Shown here one piece after another: positions 1 to 7,415 of a stretch of 39,528 bases of DNA (positions are counted from its first letter, which is position 1; each line of letters starts with the position of its first letter). The position numbers and the translations under genes are program-made. Below the pieces are notes generated by a model, which was not told the DNA's origin, searched no databases, and saw only the letters and a list, made by a program, of their open reading frames with translations. This DNA comes from a virus: the IMG/VR virus record IMGVR_UViG_3300046010_013081, positions 1 through 39,528 of that record, one strand, 5' to 3'.

Positions 1-1588
1 TAGTTTGCTCATTCGATTGATAAAACGCATATCTGTTATCTATATAAAGAATGTCCCCACTAAATATATCAACATTAGGCGTAACTAATGCATCAATTCT
101 AAAAGTTATACTTGGATTTGATGTAACAGCCAAAAAATTTGCGATCGATAATGGCACATTATCTTTAGGTTGTAATAGTAAAGAGCCGCCCGTTGTATTA
201 GCTTTAGCTGAAACAACCACAAATTCTTTTCCTACATAAGTCCCAGACGTCAAATTAACGATTGTGTCATTAGGGTAATCTGTTAAATTGAATGCACCAA
301 AAGTCGTTGCTGTATAACAGTTTGACCCTAGAATTCCTGTATAGGGTAATAAATCAGAACCAACTGGATTTTTAATTAAACCAAATTGTCTGTAATCATT
401 ATCAATATTAAAGCCGTTAATGTTATCATTATGTACAGATGTGGCAAACATAATACGATTTCCGAATAACTCTTTTATCGCATTTCTACCGTGTCCGCCA
501 TATGGAGAAATAATTGCACGAGCAGTAGCTTCATGTCCAATTGTATCTATAATTGTAATGGTTGCGTAGGTATAATCGTATCCAGGATTTGTTATGGTCA
601 TTGCCTCAATTTGATTTGACGCATTGATTACAGGTACGGCAATGCATCCCTGCCCATCTCCCTCAATTACAATTTGCGTTGTTGGTGAATAATCATATCC
701 ACCAAATGTAACTTTAATTCTTTCTATGGTACCATTAATCGCGGCTAATTCAACATTTGATTGTTGTGTTGTAACAGAACCATAATCTGTTGAAGACGTT
801 ATAACCGCGCCCGTTCCAGGATTCAAATTGCTATCTGTAATCTGGTATTCGATATCAAGATATCCCTCGCCATGATCGTTAATAATAGCGCCGGTAATTT
901 CTCCGGTCACATTATCAATATCAAGAGATATGTCTGCATCAGTTCCTGTTTGGGAAACAATAGTGACTTCTGTCGTTGATGGGTGATAACCAGAACCACC
1001 ATTTACTATCACAACATTATCTATACCACCATTGTTATAATACCGCGTTGACATAGATGTATCAACTGGTAAAAATAATGGAGTCATAAATTTACGTTGG
1101 AAAATGATAGGTATGGCGTACATAAATTTCCAAATGTACCCATCAACTTCTTTAAACGGTAGCGTATCCGTATTAGATGGTTGAACAGTTGATGGTCTAC
1201 CGTTATTATTATTCAAACATTTGTAAACATTATTTGATGAATTTACGATATAAAACTTGGCAGATTCTAGTGAAGTTGCCCCAGAACTAGCCAAGTTTGT
1301 AGTCGAATAAGAATCATCATAATCATCATAAACTGTACCGCTGACCCAGTTTATTCTAGGGATAACGTAAGAAATATCGTTTACAGAAACACGTTTTATG
1401 AAGACAACATCTCTTTTTGTTTGTTGTTCATATGTAAACGTTTTTGATGGATTTTCTGGTTGGTCTAACGTATTATACGGTAAACTTTTCCCCAAATAAT
1501 AATAAAATTTTACAGTGTTGCTTTTAATATCACGAAAAGTTGATTCAGCTAACGCTATGTGAAACCCTTGGCTAAGTATGGAGCTCAT
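1..1588 (-). CDS. gp8: Baseplate wedge protein, gp8-like (3' end outside window)
   Basis: The reading frame starts at ATG 1588 (protein begins MSSILSQGFHIALAEST) and stays open to base 1, so the C-terminus is missing; at least 529 residues are present against 334 in T4 gp8. The N-terminal third shows the gp8 pattern as I recall it: VIPRINW, then FYIVNSSNNVYKCLNN, then DGYIWKFMYAIP, matching T4 IPRRDW, a short Y(R)CLD segment and DGYVWEYLFEIP. After this come several GxGY-type beta repeats (GGSGYHPSTTEV, HGEGYLDIEY, FGGYDYSPTT, NPGYDYTYAT) that enlarge the protein. In T4, gp8 is a wedge subunit joining gp7 and gp10. It follows gp25, gp6 and a gp7-like gene in the T4 order. Family call good; the enlargement is direct observation. 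Confidence 0.75.
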   Translation of the reverse strand, partial: MSSILSQGFHIALAESTFRDIKSNTVKFYYYLGKSLPYNTLDQPENPSKTFTYEQQTKRDVVFIKRVSVNDISYVIPRINWVSGTVYDDYDDSYSTTNLASSGATSLESAKFYIVNSSNNVYKCLNNNNGRPSTVQPSNTDTLPFKEVDGYIWKFMYAIPIIFQRKFMTPLFLPVDTSMSTRYYNNGGIDNVVIVNGGSGYHPSTTEVTIVSQTGTDADISLDIDNVTGEITGAIINDHGEGYLDIEYQITDSNLNPGTGAVITSSTDYGSVTTQQSNVELAAINGTIERIKVTFGGYDYSPTTQIVIEGDGQGCIAVPVINASNQIEAMTITNPGYDYTYATITIIDTIGHEATARAIISPYGGHGRNAIKELFGNRIMFATSVHNDNINGFNIDNDYRQFGLIKNPVGSDLLPYTGILGSNCYTATTFGAFNLTDYPNDTIVNLTSGTYVGKEFVVVSAKANTTGGSLLLQPKDNVPLSIANFLAVTSNPSITFRIDALVTPNVDIFSGDILYIDNRYAFYQSNEQT

Positions 1589-1595
1589 AATAATC

Positions 1596-2042
1596 CTAAG
1601 AAATTGTGATTACCCATGTGATTGTAATTGTGTCACTTGCTTCTTTTGTGATGACAGGAAATACTGTTCTAGCCAACATATTAGTAGTAACGCCGGTTGC
1701 GTGGTTAAATAGACCGGCTTCAGTAATTGCGCCCGTATTTTCTCCAGCACCAAACGTAGCAACATAAGTTACCGTGTTCAAATATGCTGTAGTTGATGTC
1801 AAAGCTTTACGAGTAGAAATTTGAGTCCCTAACGCAATATCGCTAACAGCTGCAGCTGTTGTACCTGAACCAACAGCCATATATGACATAGCGCCTGTGC
1901 CGCCAGATAATAATGTGGCAATAATAGTTTTACCAGTTGTTACAACTAGGTTAGATACCACTTTGTCTGTTACTTCGTTTTTGCTATTAGTTTTAACAAT
2001 AGAAACAACACCGGTAACTGCTGATTGTGAATTTAAAATCAT
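1596..2042 (-). CDS. Small tail/baseplate-associated protein, unknown role
   Basis: 148 residues with a good ribosome site (AAGGAATAAAA before ATG 2042). The protein is rich in Thr, Ala, Val and Gly and contains YMAVGSGTTAA, ALGTQI, YVATFGAGE, ITEAGLFN and LARTVFPVITK, a pattern I know from small phage structural proteins near tail-fibre and baseplate genes. It appears all-beta with no charged core, no signal peptide and no membrane segment. It lies between the gp7-like and gp8-like genes with only 7-9 bases on either side, so it is probably co-transcribed late with the wedge genes and may be a minor virion or fibre-attachment protein. T4 has nothing comparable at this position. Function is inferred from position and composition only. 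Confidence 0.6.
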   Translation of the reverse strand: MILNSQSAVTGVVSIVKTNSKNEVTDKVVSNLVVTTGKTIIATLLSGGTGAMSYMAVGSGTTAAAVSDIALGTQISTRKALTSTTAYLNTVTYVATFGAGENTGAITEAGLFNHATGVTTNMLARTVFPVITKEASDTITITWVITIS

Positions 2043-2051
2043 TTTTATTCC

Positions 2052-3989
2052 TTAAAAGGTTGTAGTGGTTGTGCCTTCTGCGTAATCTATCGAATACGTT
2101 TCTAAAAAGTAAGCCATTGATGGTCTGTTTAAAGATATAGACCCAATATCTGTAAACTGTATAGATTCTGATAAAGGCTTATTAAAAATTTTTGTTCTAA
2201 CATCAGATGCTGTAATAGTTTCTGTTAAATTTTTACCTAGAATTTTATAATAAAATTCAGAATATGTAATATTTTCAAAAAAGTTTTTATTTATTAATTT
2301 ATATGAATTATCTGGTATATTAACAGAATCAGTTAATAACGCCTTTCCAAACAATTTACTTCTACTATCTGTTCCAGTAATAGTATCAAAAAATGGCTTT
2401 TCAATGAGAGTAGAGTGATTATCAGTGAATAGTAAAATTTCTTTGAATAATTTTTTGAAGAAATATCCAATTTGCTCAATAGAAAGTGAAGCATCAATAG
2501 TATTATTTAATGCGTATTCACCAAACATCAAATAGCCGGCTGGGTTTACCACATTCTTAACAATATCTTTGTACAATTTAATATCTTCTGATACTTTAAT
2601 AGCATAAGAATAAATTTGATAATAATAGTTATCTTGTAACACAAATGCATCAGAAGGAAACCCATTACTGGTTGTGTATGTTCCTGGATATTTACGAATA
2701 ACACCCATCAAAACCTGAACGATAGCCGTATTTTCATCAGAAATATAATATCCTGGAGTAACCGTATAATCTGAATGGAATGTTGCTAATGTTGAACCAG
2801 CGTAATCAGGAGCAGCATAATTTATGAAATAATTTTGATATGTAATTATACCATCTTCAACAAACCCGCTTGTGTAGTCATACAAATAAGATGGATCAAA
2901 CGTTTCAGATTTATTGAATCCAGAAACCAAATTGAAATACACATCATCAACATAACCTGAACCAAAGGAAATTAATTGTAAAGATTCAATACCGCCGGCT
3001 GAATTAATTTTAACGACCTTACATTTTCCACCATTTCCATTTGCACTGTTTAAATCATATATTTGACCAAGTTTGAATTTACTGCCTTTCTTTTCAATTC
3101 TGATATTAGCAATGGTTGGTTGTATTGTACACCAAATATCTTCAAATAAAATAGAATTATAAACTTCTAAATCTTCATGGTAAAAAGAATCCATAAAGAT
3201 TTCGTATTGCCCGTTATTTACCGCCCTAACTCTGCTAACATAAACTTCAATTGTTTTATATTCTGTTTGTATGCTAACATATTTACCGGTTAACGCATAT
3301 GGGTCTACGACTGAAGTTTTAAACTGAATAGAAGAAACAGCTTCAATATAAGCTTGGTCTGCTAATGTTAATTTTGTATCAGATTGTATAGATTGTACTG
3401 TACCAATAATTACATTAGTATCTGTTTTATGTAGTATAGAACCAATTTGTATATTTGTAAACTGAGTATTATACCCCGTCACAATTCTACTGGTTTTAGA
3501 TATAGAAATCGACCCAGTTTGGTATTCATACGTTTTATCATTTAACCACGCAGTTGATATTCCTTTATCGTTAGGGTTAACTGATACAAGAACAGAGACT
3601 TCTTGTTTCCATCTTCCATCAGAAGCCTTTAAAATGAAATCTTTTGGATAAAAAATATCAATCTCTTTACCAAACAAATGTCTAAACAATATTCTTAAAG
3701 ATTCTTCTGAACCCTTAGCTGAATAAAATTCTTTAATATGTTTTAAAAGTAATTTTTCATCTGTAGTGTTTATCGTAGGTAAATCTGAAATCCCTAACTC
3801 AGATTTAATCTGTTCTACAAATATATCTAAATTATCGTCTAATGATTTTAAATTACCAAACGCCCTAAACTCTGTTTTTTCAATATACGAATAATACAGT
3901 TCTAAAAATTTTATGAAATTACTATATTTTGGTATGGTAAATTCAGGAAATTGAGACGATATTATTGAGGATAGTTTAGTTTTATCCAT
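2052..3989 (-). CDS. gp7: Baseplate wedge protein, gp7-like (C-terminal part of T4 gp7)
   Basis: 645 residues, against about 1030 in T4 gp7. The N-terminal 130 residues resemble the C-terminal part of T4 gp7: FPEFTIPKYSNFIKFLELYY, then IKEFYSAKGSEESLRILFRH and KEIDIFYPK, followed by RWKQEVSV; further on VVNPAGYLMFGEY recalls the T4 VHPVGFGF segment. Residues about 158-212 form a small beta module also present in the gp25-like protein. A GSGY repeat lies near residue 345. The last ~130 residues contain five to six imperfect 18-residue repeats (pattern LxExIxxTDxxxKxxxK). T4 gp7 bridges gp6, gp8 and gp10 in the wedge. The gene sits between gp6 and gp8, 2 bp after gp6. The gp7 call combines position with partial similarity. 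Confidence 0.65.
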   Translation of the reverse strand: MDKTKLSSIISSQFPEFTIPKYSNFIKFLELYYSYIEKTEFRAFGNLKSLDDNLDIFVEQIKSELGISDLPTINTTDEKLLLKHIKEFYSAKGSEESLRILFRHLFGKEIDIFYPKDFILKASDGRWKQEVSVLVSVNPNDKGISTAWLNDKTYEYQTGSISISKTSRIVTGYNTQFTNIQIGSILHKTDTNVIIGTVQSIQSDTKLTLADQAYIEAVSSIQFKTSVVDPYALTGKYVSIQTEYKTIEVYVSRVRAVNNGQYEIFMDSFYHEDLEVYNSILFEDIWCTIQPTIANIRIEKKGSKFKLGQIYDLNSANGNGGKCKVVKINSAGGIESLQLISFGSGYVDDVYFNLVSGFNKSETFDPSYLYDYTSGFVEDGIITYQNYFINYAAPDYAGSTLATFHSDYTVTPGYYISDENTAIVQVLMGVIRKYPGTYTTSNGFPSDAFVLQDNYYYQIYSYAIKVSEDIKLYKDIVKNVVNPAGYLMFGEYALNNTIDASLSIEQIGYFFKKLFKEILLFTDNHSTLIEKPFFDTITGTDSRSKLFGKALLTDSVNIPDNSYKLINKNFFENITYSEFYYKILGKNLTETITASDVRTKIFNKPLSESIQFTDIGSISLNRPSMAYFLETYSIDYAEGTTTTTF

Positions 3990-3991
3990 GA

Positions 3992-5806
3992 TTATCTACT
4001 CTTTGTAAATACATAACTAGAACCACCAAATGCAGTTGAATCAACAATAGCATCAATCTTTATGTTATTTGTGTCTAATTGAACAATGTTATGTTGTCTT
4101 GAAATAACATCATTAGAAGACGGCTTAATTAAAAATTCAAATTTTGTTCCGACTAACCTTGAAATTGAAACTTCAGTCAAATTAATAGTGCCACCCAAAT
4201 AATTTACAGTTCCAAATGTACCAGCAGAATAAATTTTATTGTATTCTGAATCCAACGAATATTTTTTAAGATTACCAAGACCATCATCTTCTAAATAAAA
4301 TATAGTTGATGTATCTCCCGTAATATAGAATCCAGTAGTAGTTACTGCTTCCTCAGGTACACCAGCTGAATAAATAGGGTTATGTAAATCTATTGTATAT
4401 GGCGTTTTTGTATTGAAGTAAACGTTAATTGGTCTACGAATCAAAATATTAGTTATGTTAGATAAAATAGATTTATCAACATTGTCTATCAATTTTAAGA
4501 ATTTAGAGTATCTGAAAACTGAATCAAATTTCTTAAGGTTTGTATCGTTATATTCTCTAACAACATTATCAATCGCTGTTATTAAATCATTTTTGGTTCT
4601 AGTGGTAGCCGCCTTATCATAATGCGCTACAATATCAACTTGTAAATTGATATAATTTGGATCTACAAATTCTGGTGTAACACCTATGACGTTTCTGTTT
4701 TTCAACAAATCTACTTTGATTAATTCTTTTTCAGACGTTGATAATTTGTTAGAATATTTTGGTTTAATACACATAAACACTTTACCGTAGACCGGCGGTA
4801 TATTATCTTCACCACCCCAAACGTTAATCGTATCTATATTGGTGTAGTTAGCCTTTATAACAGAAAGATAGTCATTAGCTGTTACCGCCCTATTATGTGA
4901 ATTCAATAATTTTGGAGCGTTAAATCTAATTTCAGATGCTGTTTCTGGTTCATCACCACCAGAAGATGGCATAACAGTAATAACAAAAGATGAACCACCC
5001 AGTTCAATAATGCTTCTTGTTAACGCAAATTGTCTAATATCGTTAGCATCTGCTCTATTAGTGATAAAGTATTCAATCGTTACAATATTTCCGTTTGTTA
5101 ACGCCTTACCTAATTTATCATTTCCAAATGTAACTTCAAAATTATTGTCGTAAATTTCTCTTAGGAAAAATACAGTATCTGTTGATTTTACATTAAGGAT
5201 ATCATTTGCTAATGTATATGTTGTAACATTAGTTGATGAAGAAGATTCTTTTACGAAAATTTTTACCGTATCAACGTCAACATTTTTGTTAGAAATAATA
5301 TATTTTGTTGTATCATAAACAGTATATGTTTCATAATTTGGGATGCCTTCTTTAATCTCTATAGCATTTGCTCTATAAACTCCATTTATAGGTACAATAG
5401 GAATATCTTCCGTATTATAAAAGAAATATGGGGTTCCGTTAGAGTTACAAGAAAACGCAGAATATTTTGGCAAAATAGCTGAAGCCGGCGTTAACGTAGG
5501 ATTAGAAATAATTAAATCCACTACAGCAGTTGCGCATTTAGCCGATCTAGGAGTGTAACCAAGAGTACTCGCTAAAGATACAACACTTTCCCTTTTTGAC
5601 GCGGTATCTAAAAAAGATTCATTAAGCGCCATATTTGTATACAGCGAATTGTAGTGAGTATTGTATGCAAGCAAATCAACTAAGATAGATAAACCAGAAC
5701 CCTCAAAATCATAATCAGATAAAGTTGACTGACCTTTTAGAAAGTTTTTAAGATTATTTTTTATGTTATCAAAGTCAAGTTCAGAAACATTTATTTGTTT
5801 ATTCAT
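3992..5806 (-). CDS. gp6: Baseplate wedge protein gp6
   Basis: 604 residues, close to T4 gp6 (660). The N-terminus carries the characteristic gp6 block: FDNIKNNLKNFLKGQ, DYDFEGSGLSILVDLLAYNT, YNSLYTNMALNESFLDTA, and LASTLGYTPRSA. The middle has RFNAPKLLNSHNRAVTANDY and NIDTINVWGGEDN, typical of gp6/J-family baseplate proteins. In T4, gp6 dimers form the continuous inner ring of the baseplate and bind gp25 and gp53. The ATG overlaps the stop of the gp25-like gene by one base (TAATG), indicating translational coupling. The C-terminal ~120 residues (GFYITGDTSTIFYLE onward) look like an additional beta domain. Confidence 0.92.
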   Translation of the reverse strand: MNKQINVSELDFDNIKNNLKNFLKGQSTLSDYDFEGSGLSILVDLLAYNTHYNSLYTNMALNESFLDTASKRESVVSLASTLGYTPRSAKCATAVVDLIISNPTLTPASAILPKYSAFSCNSNGTPYFFYNTEDIPIVPINGVYRANAIEIKEGIPNYETYTVYDTTKYIISNKNVDVDTVKIFVKESSSSTNVTTYTLANDILNVKSTDTVFFLREIYDNNFEVTFGNDKLGKALTNGNIVTIEYFITNRADANDIRQFALTRSIIELGGSSFVITVMPSSGGDEPETASEIRFNAPKLLNSHNRAVTANDYLSVIKANYTNIDTINVWGGEDNIPPVYGKVFMCIKPKYSNKLSTSEKELIKVDLLKNRNVIGVTPEFVDPNYINLQVDIVAHYDKAATTRTKNDLITAIDNVVREYNDTNLKKFDSVFRYSKFLKLIDNVDKSILSNITNILIRRPINVYFNTKTPYTIDLHNPIYSAGVPEEAVTTTGFYITGDTSTIFYLEDDGLGNLKKYSLDSEYNKIYSAGTFGTVNYLGGTINLTEVSISRLVGTKFEFLIKPSSNDVISRQHNIVQLDTNNIKIDAIVDSTAFGGSSYVFTKSR

Positions 5807-6855
5807 TATCGTGTACGTTCCAATGTTAAGTTAAGCGTGTACGGCAAATTAGATTCTGCAATGTAAAATTCAATATTAATTTTTGCCGAATTTGTACTGT
5901 CTTCTGGACTAACAAGAACATCAACTTGCGTTACCGTTGCTCTTGGTTCATAATCGAATATCACTTCTTTGATGGTTCGTTTAATGATTTGCGCATATGC
6001 AGCAGAACCACCAGCAAATAAAAGATTTGTGATTTGTGAACCTAAATTTGAATTAAATGGTCGTTCATAATTTATTGTTCTTACAAGGTGTTCTATTGAA
6101 GTTTTTACCGCGTTAGCGTCAATCTTAAAGGTTATATCGCCTGGGTGCGAAAATGTAAAATTAGCATCTGATATTGTAATAAAATTACTAGAATCTTCAA
6201 GCTCTATTACAAATATCACATGTTCAATATTTTCAAGAACATTATCTGTTACCGTTTTTATTTGAACATAGGCGTTATACACATTTTGAGATTTCTCATC
6301 AAATGTTAATGTACCACTAAGATAGTCTGAAATATTAAAACTCAAATCTGAATTTCTAGGATATTCACCAACAACATCATAAGAATCTAATCCTAAAATT
6401 TTATATTTTATAGGGTAATTTTCTGTGTCTGAAAAGTTTGTAGTTATATCAAACCGGATGACACCAGATTCTATTTGATTATTGGATAGGTTGGAAATAT
6501 CTAAATAATATTCTAGTCCATTTCTTTTAAATTTAAAAGTTGACTGTGATATTGTAGAATAGGTTAGCTGTAAATATGTTTCGTCATACAAATCTGTCAT
6601 TATTGATAATAAAGCATTATTGTATAACGTTAATGACGCATCAGATTCTATAGATTTAACCTTACCTACGAATGAATTCGAAACATAAAGGTTGTCATCT
6701 ATAGAAAGATAACGGGTGAATTCGGTATCAAACCCAGTTACAATTGGTGAGCCTGATGTATATGTAAGATATCCTTTTCCTGAAATGCGTTCAAATGCCG
6801 ATGGGTTAGGCATAAAGTTGAGGTCAATATCTCTATAGCGTTTTAGTGTTGACAT
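5806..6855 (-). CDS. gp25: Baseplate wedge protein gp25-like, with large inserted region
   Basis: About 349 residues, whereas T4 gp25 has 132. The first residues (LKRYRDIDLNFMPN) match the gp25 N-terminus (T4 KLYSDIDPEMKM). The last ~105 residues carry the core: INYERPFNSNLGSQI, IIKRTIKEVIFDYEPRATV with the invariant EPR, then a beta hairpin. About 220 residues lie between them. Their first part (GYLTYTSGSPIVTGFDTEFT ... SIESDASLTL) is a beta module shared with the downstream gp7-like protein; the rest looks like an Ig-type beta sandwich. gp25 is the conserved sheath-initiating wedge subunit. I prefer ATG 6855 (MSTLKRY) over ATG 6864 because it fits family length; neither has a strong ribosome site. 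Presumably late, from the box at 6888-6894. Confidence 0.8.
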   Translation of the reverse strand: MSTLKRYRDIDLNFMPNPSAFERISGKGYLTYTSGSPIVTGFDTEFTRYLSIDDNLYVSNSFVGKVKSIESDASLTLYNNALLSIMTDLYDETYLQLTYSTISQSTFKFKRNGLEYYLDISNLSNNQIESGVIRFDITTNFSDTENYPIKYKILGLDSYDVVGEYPRNSDLSFNISDYLSGTLTFDEKSQNVYNAYVQIKTVTDNVLENIEHVIFVIELEDSSNFITISDANFTFSHPGDITFKIDANAVKTSIEHLVRTINYERPFNSNLGSQITNLLFAGGSAAYAQIIKRTIKEVIFDYEPRATVTQVDVLVSPEDSTNSAKINIEFYIAESNLPYTLNLTLERTR

Positions 6856-6887
6856 ATTCTGCATTAAATTTAAAGTGAAGATACTAA

Positions 6888-6894
6888 TATTTAG
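6888..6894 (-). promoter_or_regulatory. Candidate late promoter box for gp25-gp8
   Basis: On the minus strand the sequence reads GCACTAAATATTAG. CTAAATA is close to the T4 late -10 box TATAAATA. It lies 33 bases upstream of ATG 6855, has no usable -35 partner, and precedes the leftward baseplate run. It abuts the divergent early promoter at 6911-6939. A late function is inferred from T4 biology and from gp33 encoded in this window. Confidence 0.4.
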
Positions 6895-6900
6895 TGCTTA

Positions 6901-6970
6901 AAAATAAAACTTTACTTTTTACTCCTAGAAGCGTATAATAGCCTAGTCGGGCGTGAATTGAGGCTAAGCG
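6901..6970 (+). repeat. 70-bp promoter-leader repeat, copy 1
   Basis: These 70 bases match 38009-38078 on the opposite strand at about 60 of 70 positions, without gaps. Most differences fall in the promoter spacer. The part from the -10 box onward (6932-6970) differs at a single base. The leader includes an inverted repeat, TAGCCT (6940-6945) with AGGCTA (6961-6966), able to form a hairpin at the RNA 5' end. Confidence 0.85.
6911..6939 (+). promoter_or_regulatory. Early (sigma70-type) promoter, rightward
   Basis: TTTACT at 6911-6916, 17-bp spacer, TATAAT at 6934-6939. It is the only rightward member of the early promoter set seen here. It drives the single gene at 7007. Confidence 0.8.
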
Positions 6971-7006
6971 CTAAATTAATCATGATATTAACTTTATTGG
7001 GTATTT

Positions 7007-7384
7007 ATGGAAATTGAAACTATTACACTAGATGAAGAACGAATTGAACGATTCTTAAATGAATTTAAAGGTGAAGTTCAACCGTGGACAAAAGATAATC
7101 TATTAGAAAAACAAATGTTCAAAGGTTTGTTTGTGACTAGACAGGCGGCTATTGAATACCTGTATAAAATGGATGCTGATGTACTAAAGCGTGAAGAATA
7201 TAAAGATACCGGTATTATGTTACGCAGAGTCAAAGAACCTAAATCTGGAACCATTTACACAGAAAGAAGTAAAGAAGGGTTTCCTGGAATATGCTATGAT
7301 TATTTGTGTTGGTTGATATCAAGTTGGGTGCCAAAATCGGATATAAATATAACACAATTTAAAACACCCAAACCAGATAAATGA
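7007..7384 (+). CDS. Hypothetical early protein (moron-like insert)
   Basis: 125 residues, acidic N-terminus, beginning MEIETITLDEERIERFL. I do not recognise the family. It contains VTRQAAIEYLYKMDADV and a C-terminal tryptophan-rich stretch (YDYLCWLISSWVPKSD); no signal peptide or clear membrane span. It reads against the flanking baseplate genes and has its own early promoter (6911-6939), a leader with a hairpin, and a downstream hairpin at 7389-7413, so it is an autonomous transcription unit set between gp5 and gp25. That layout is typical of morons or laterally acquired genes. A role in host takeover or exclusion would be only a guess. Confidence 0.7.
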   Translation: MEIETITLDEERIERFLNEFKGEVQPWTKDNLLEKQMFKGLFVTRQAAIEYLYKMDADVLKREEYKDTGIMLRRVKEPKSGTIYTERSKEGFPGICYDYLCWLISSWVPKSDINITQFKTPKPDK

Positions 7385-7388
7385 ATTT

Positions 7389-7413
7389 ATTAGGCGGCTA
7401 AATACCGCCTAAT
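7389..7413. terminator. Hairpin between convergent genes, probable bidirectional terminator
   Basis: Perfect 9-bp stem ATTAGGCGG / CCGCCTAAT (7389-7397 with 7405-7413) around the loop CTAAATA. It sits between the end of the gene at 7007-7384 (plus) and the end of the gp5 enzyme gene (minus). T tracts on both sides are short and interrupted, so termination may be partial. Confidence 0.6.
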
Positions 7414-7415
7414 TC

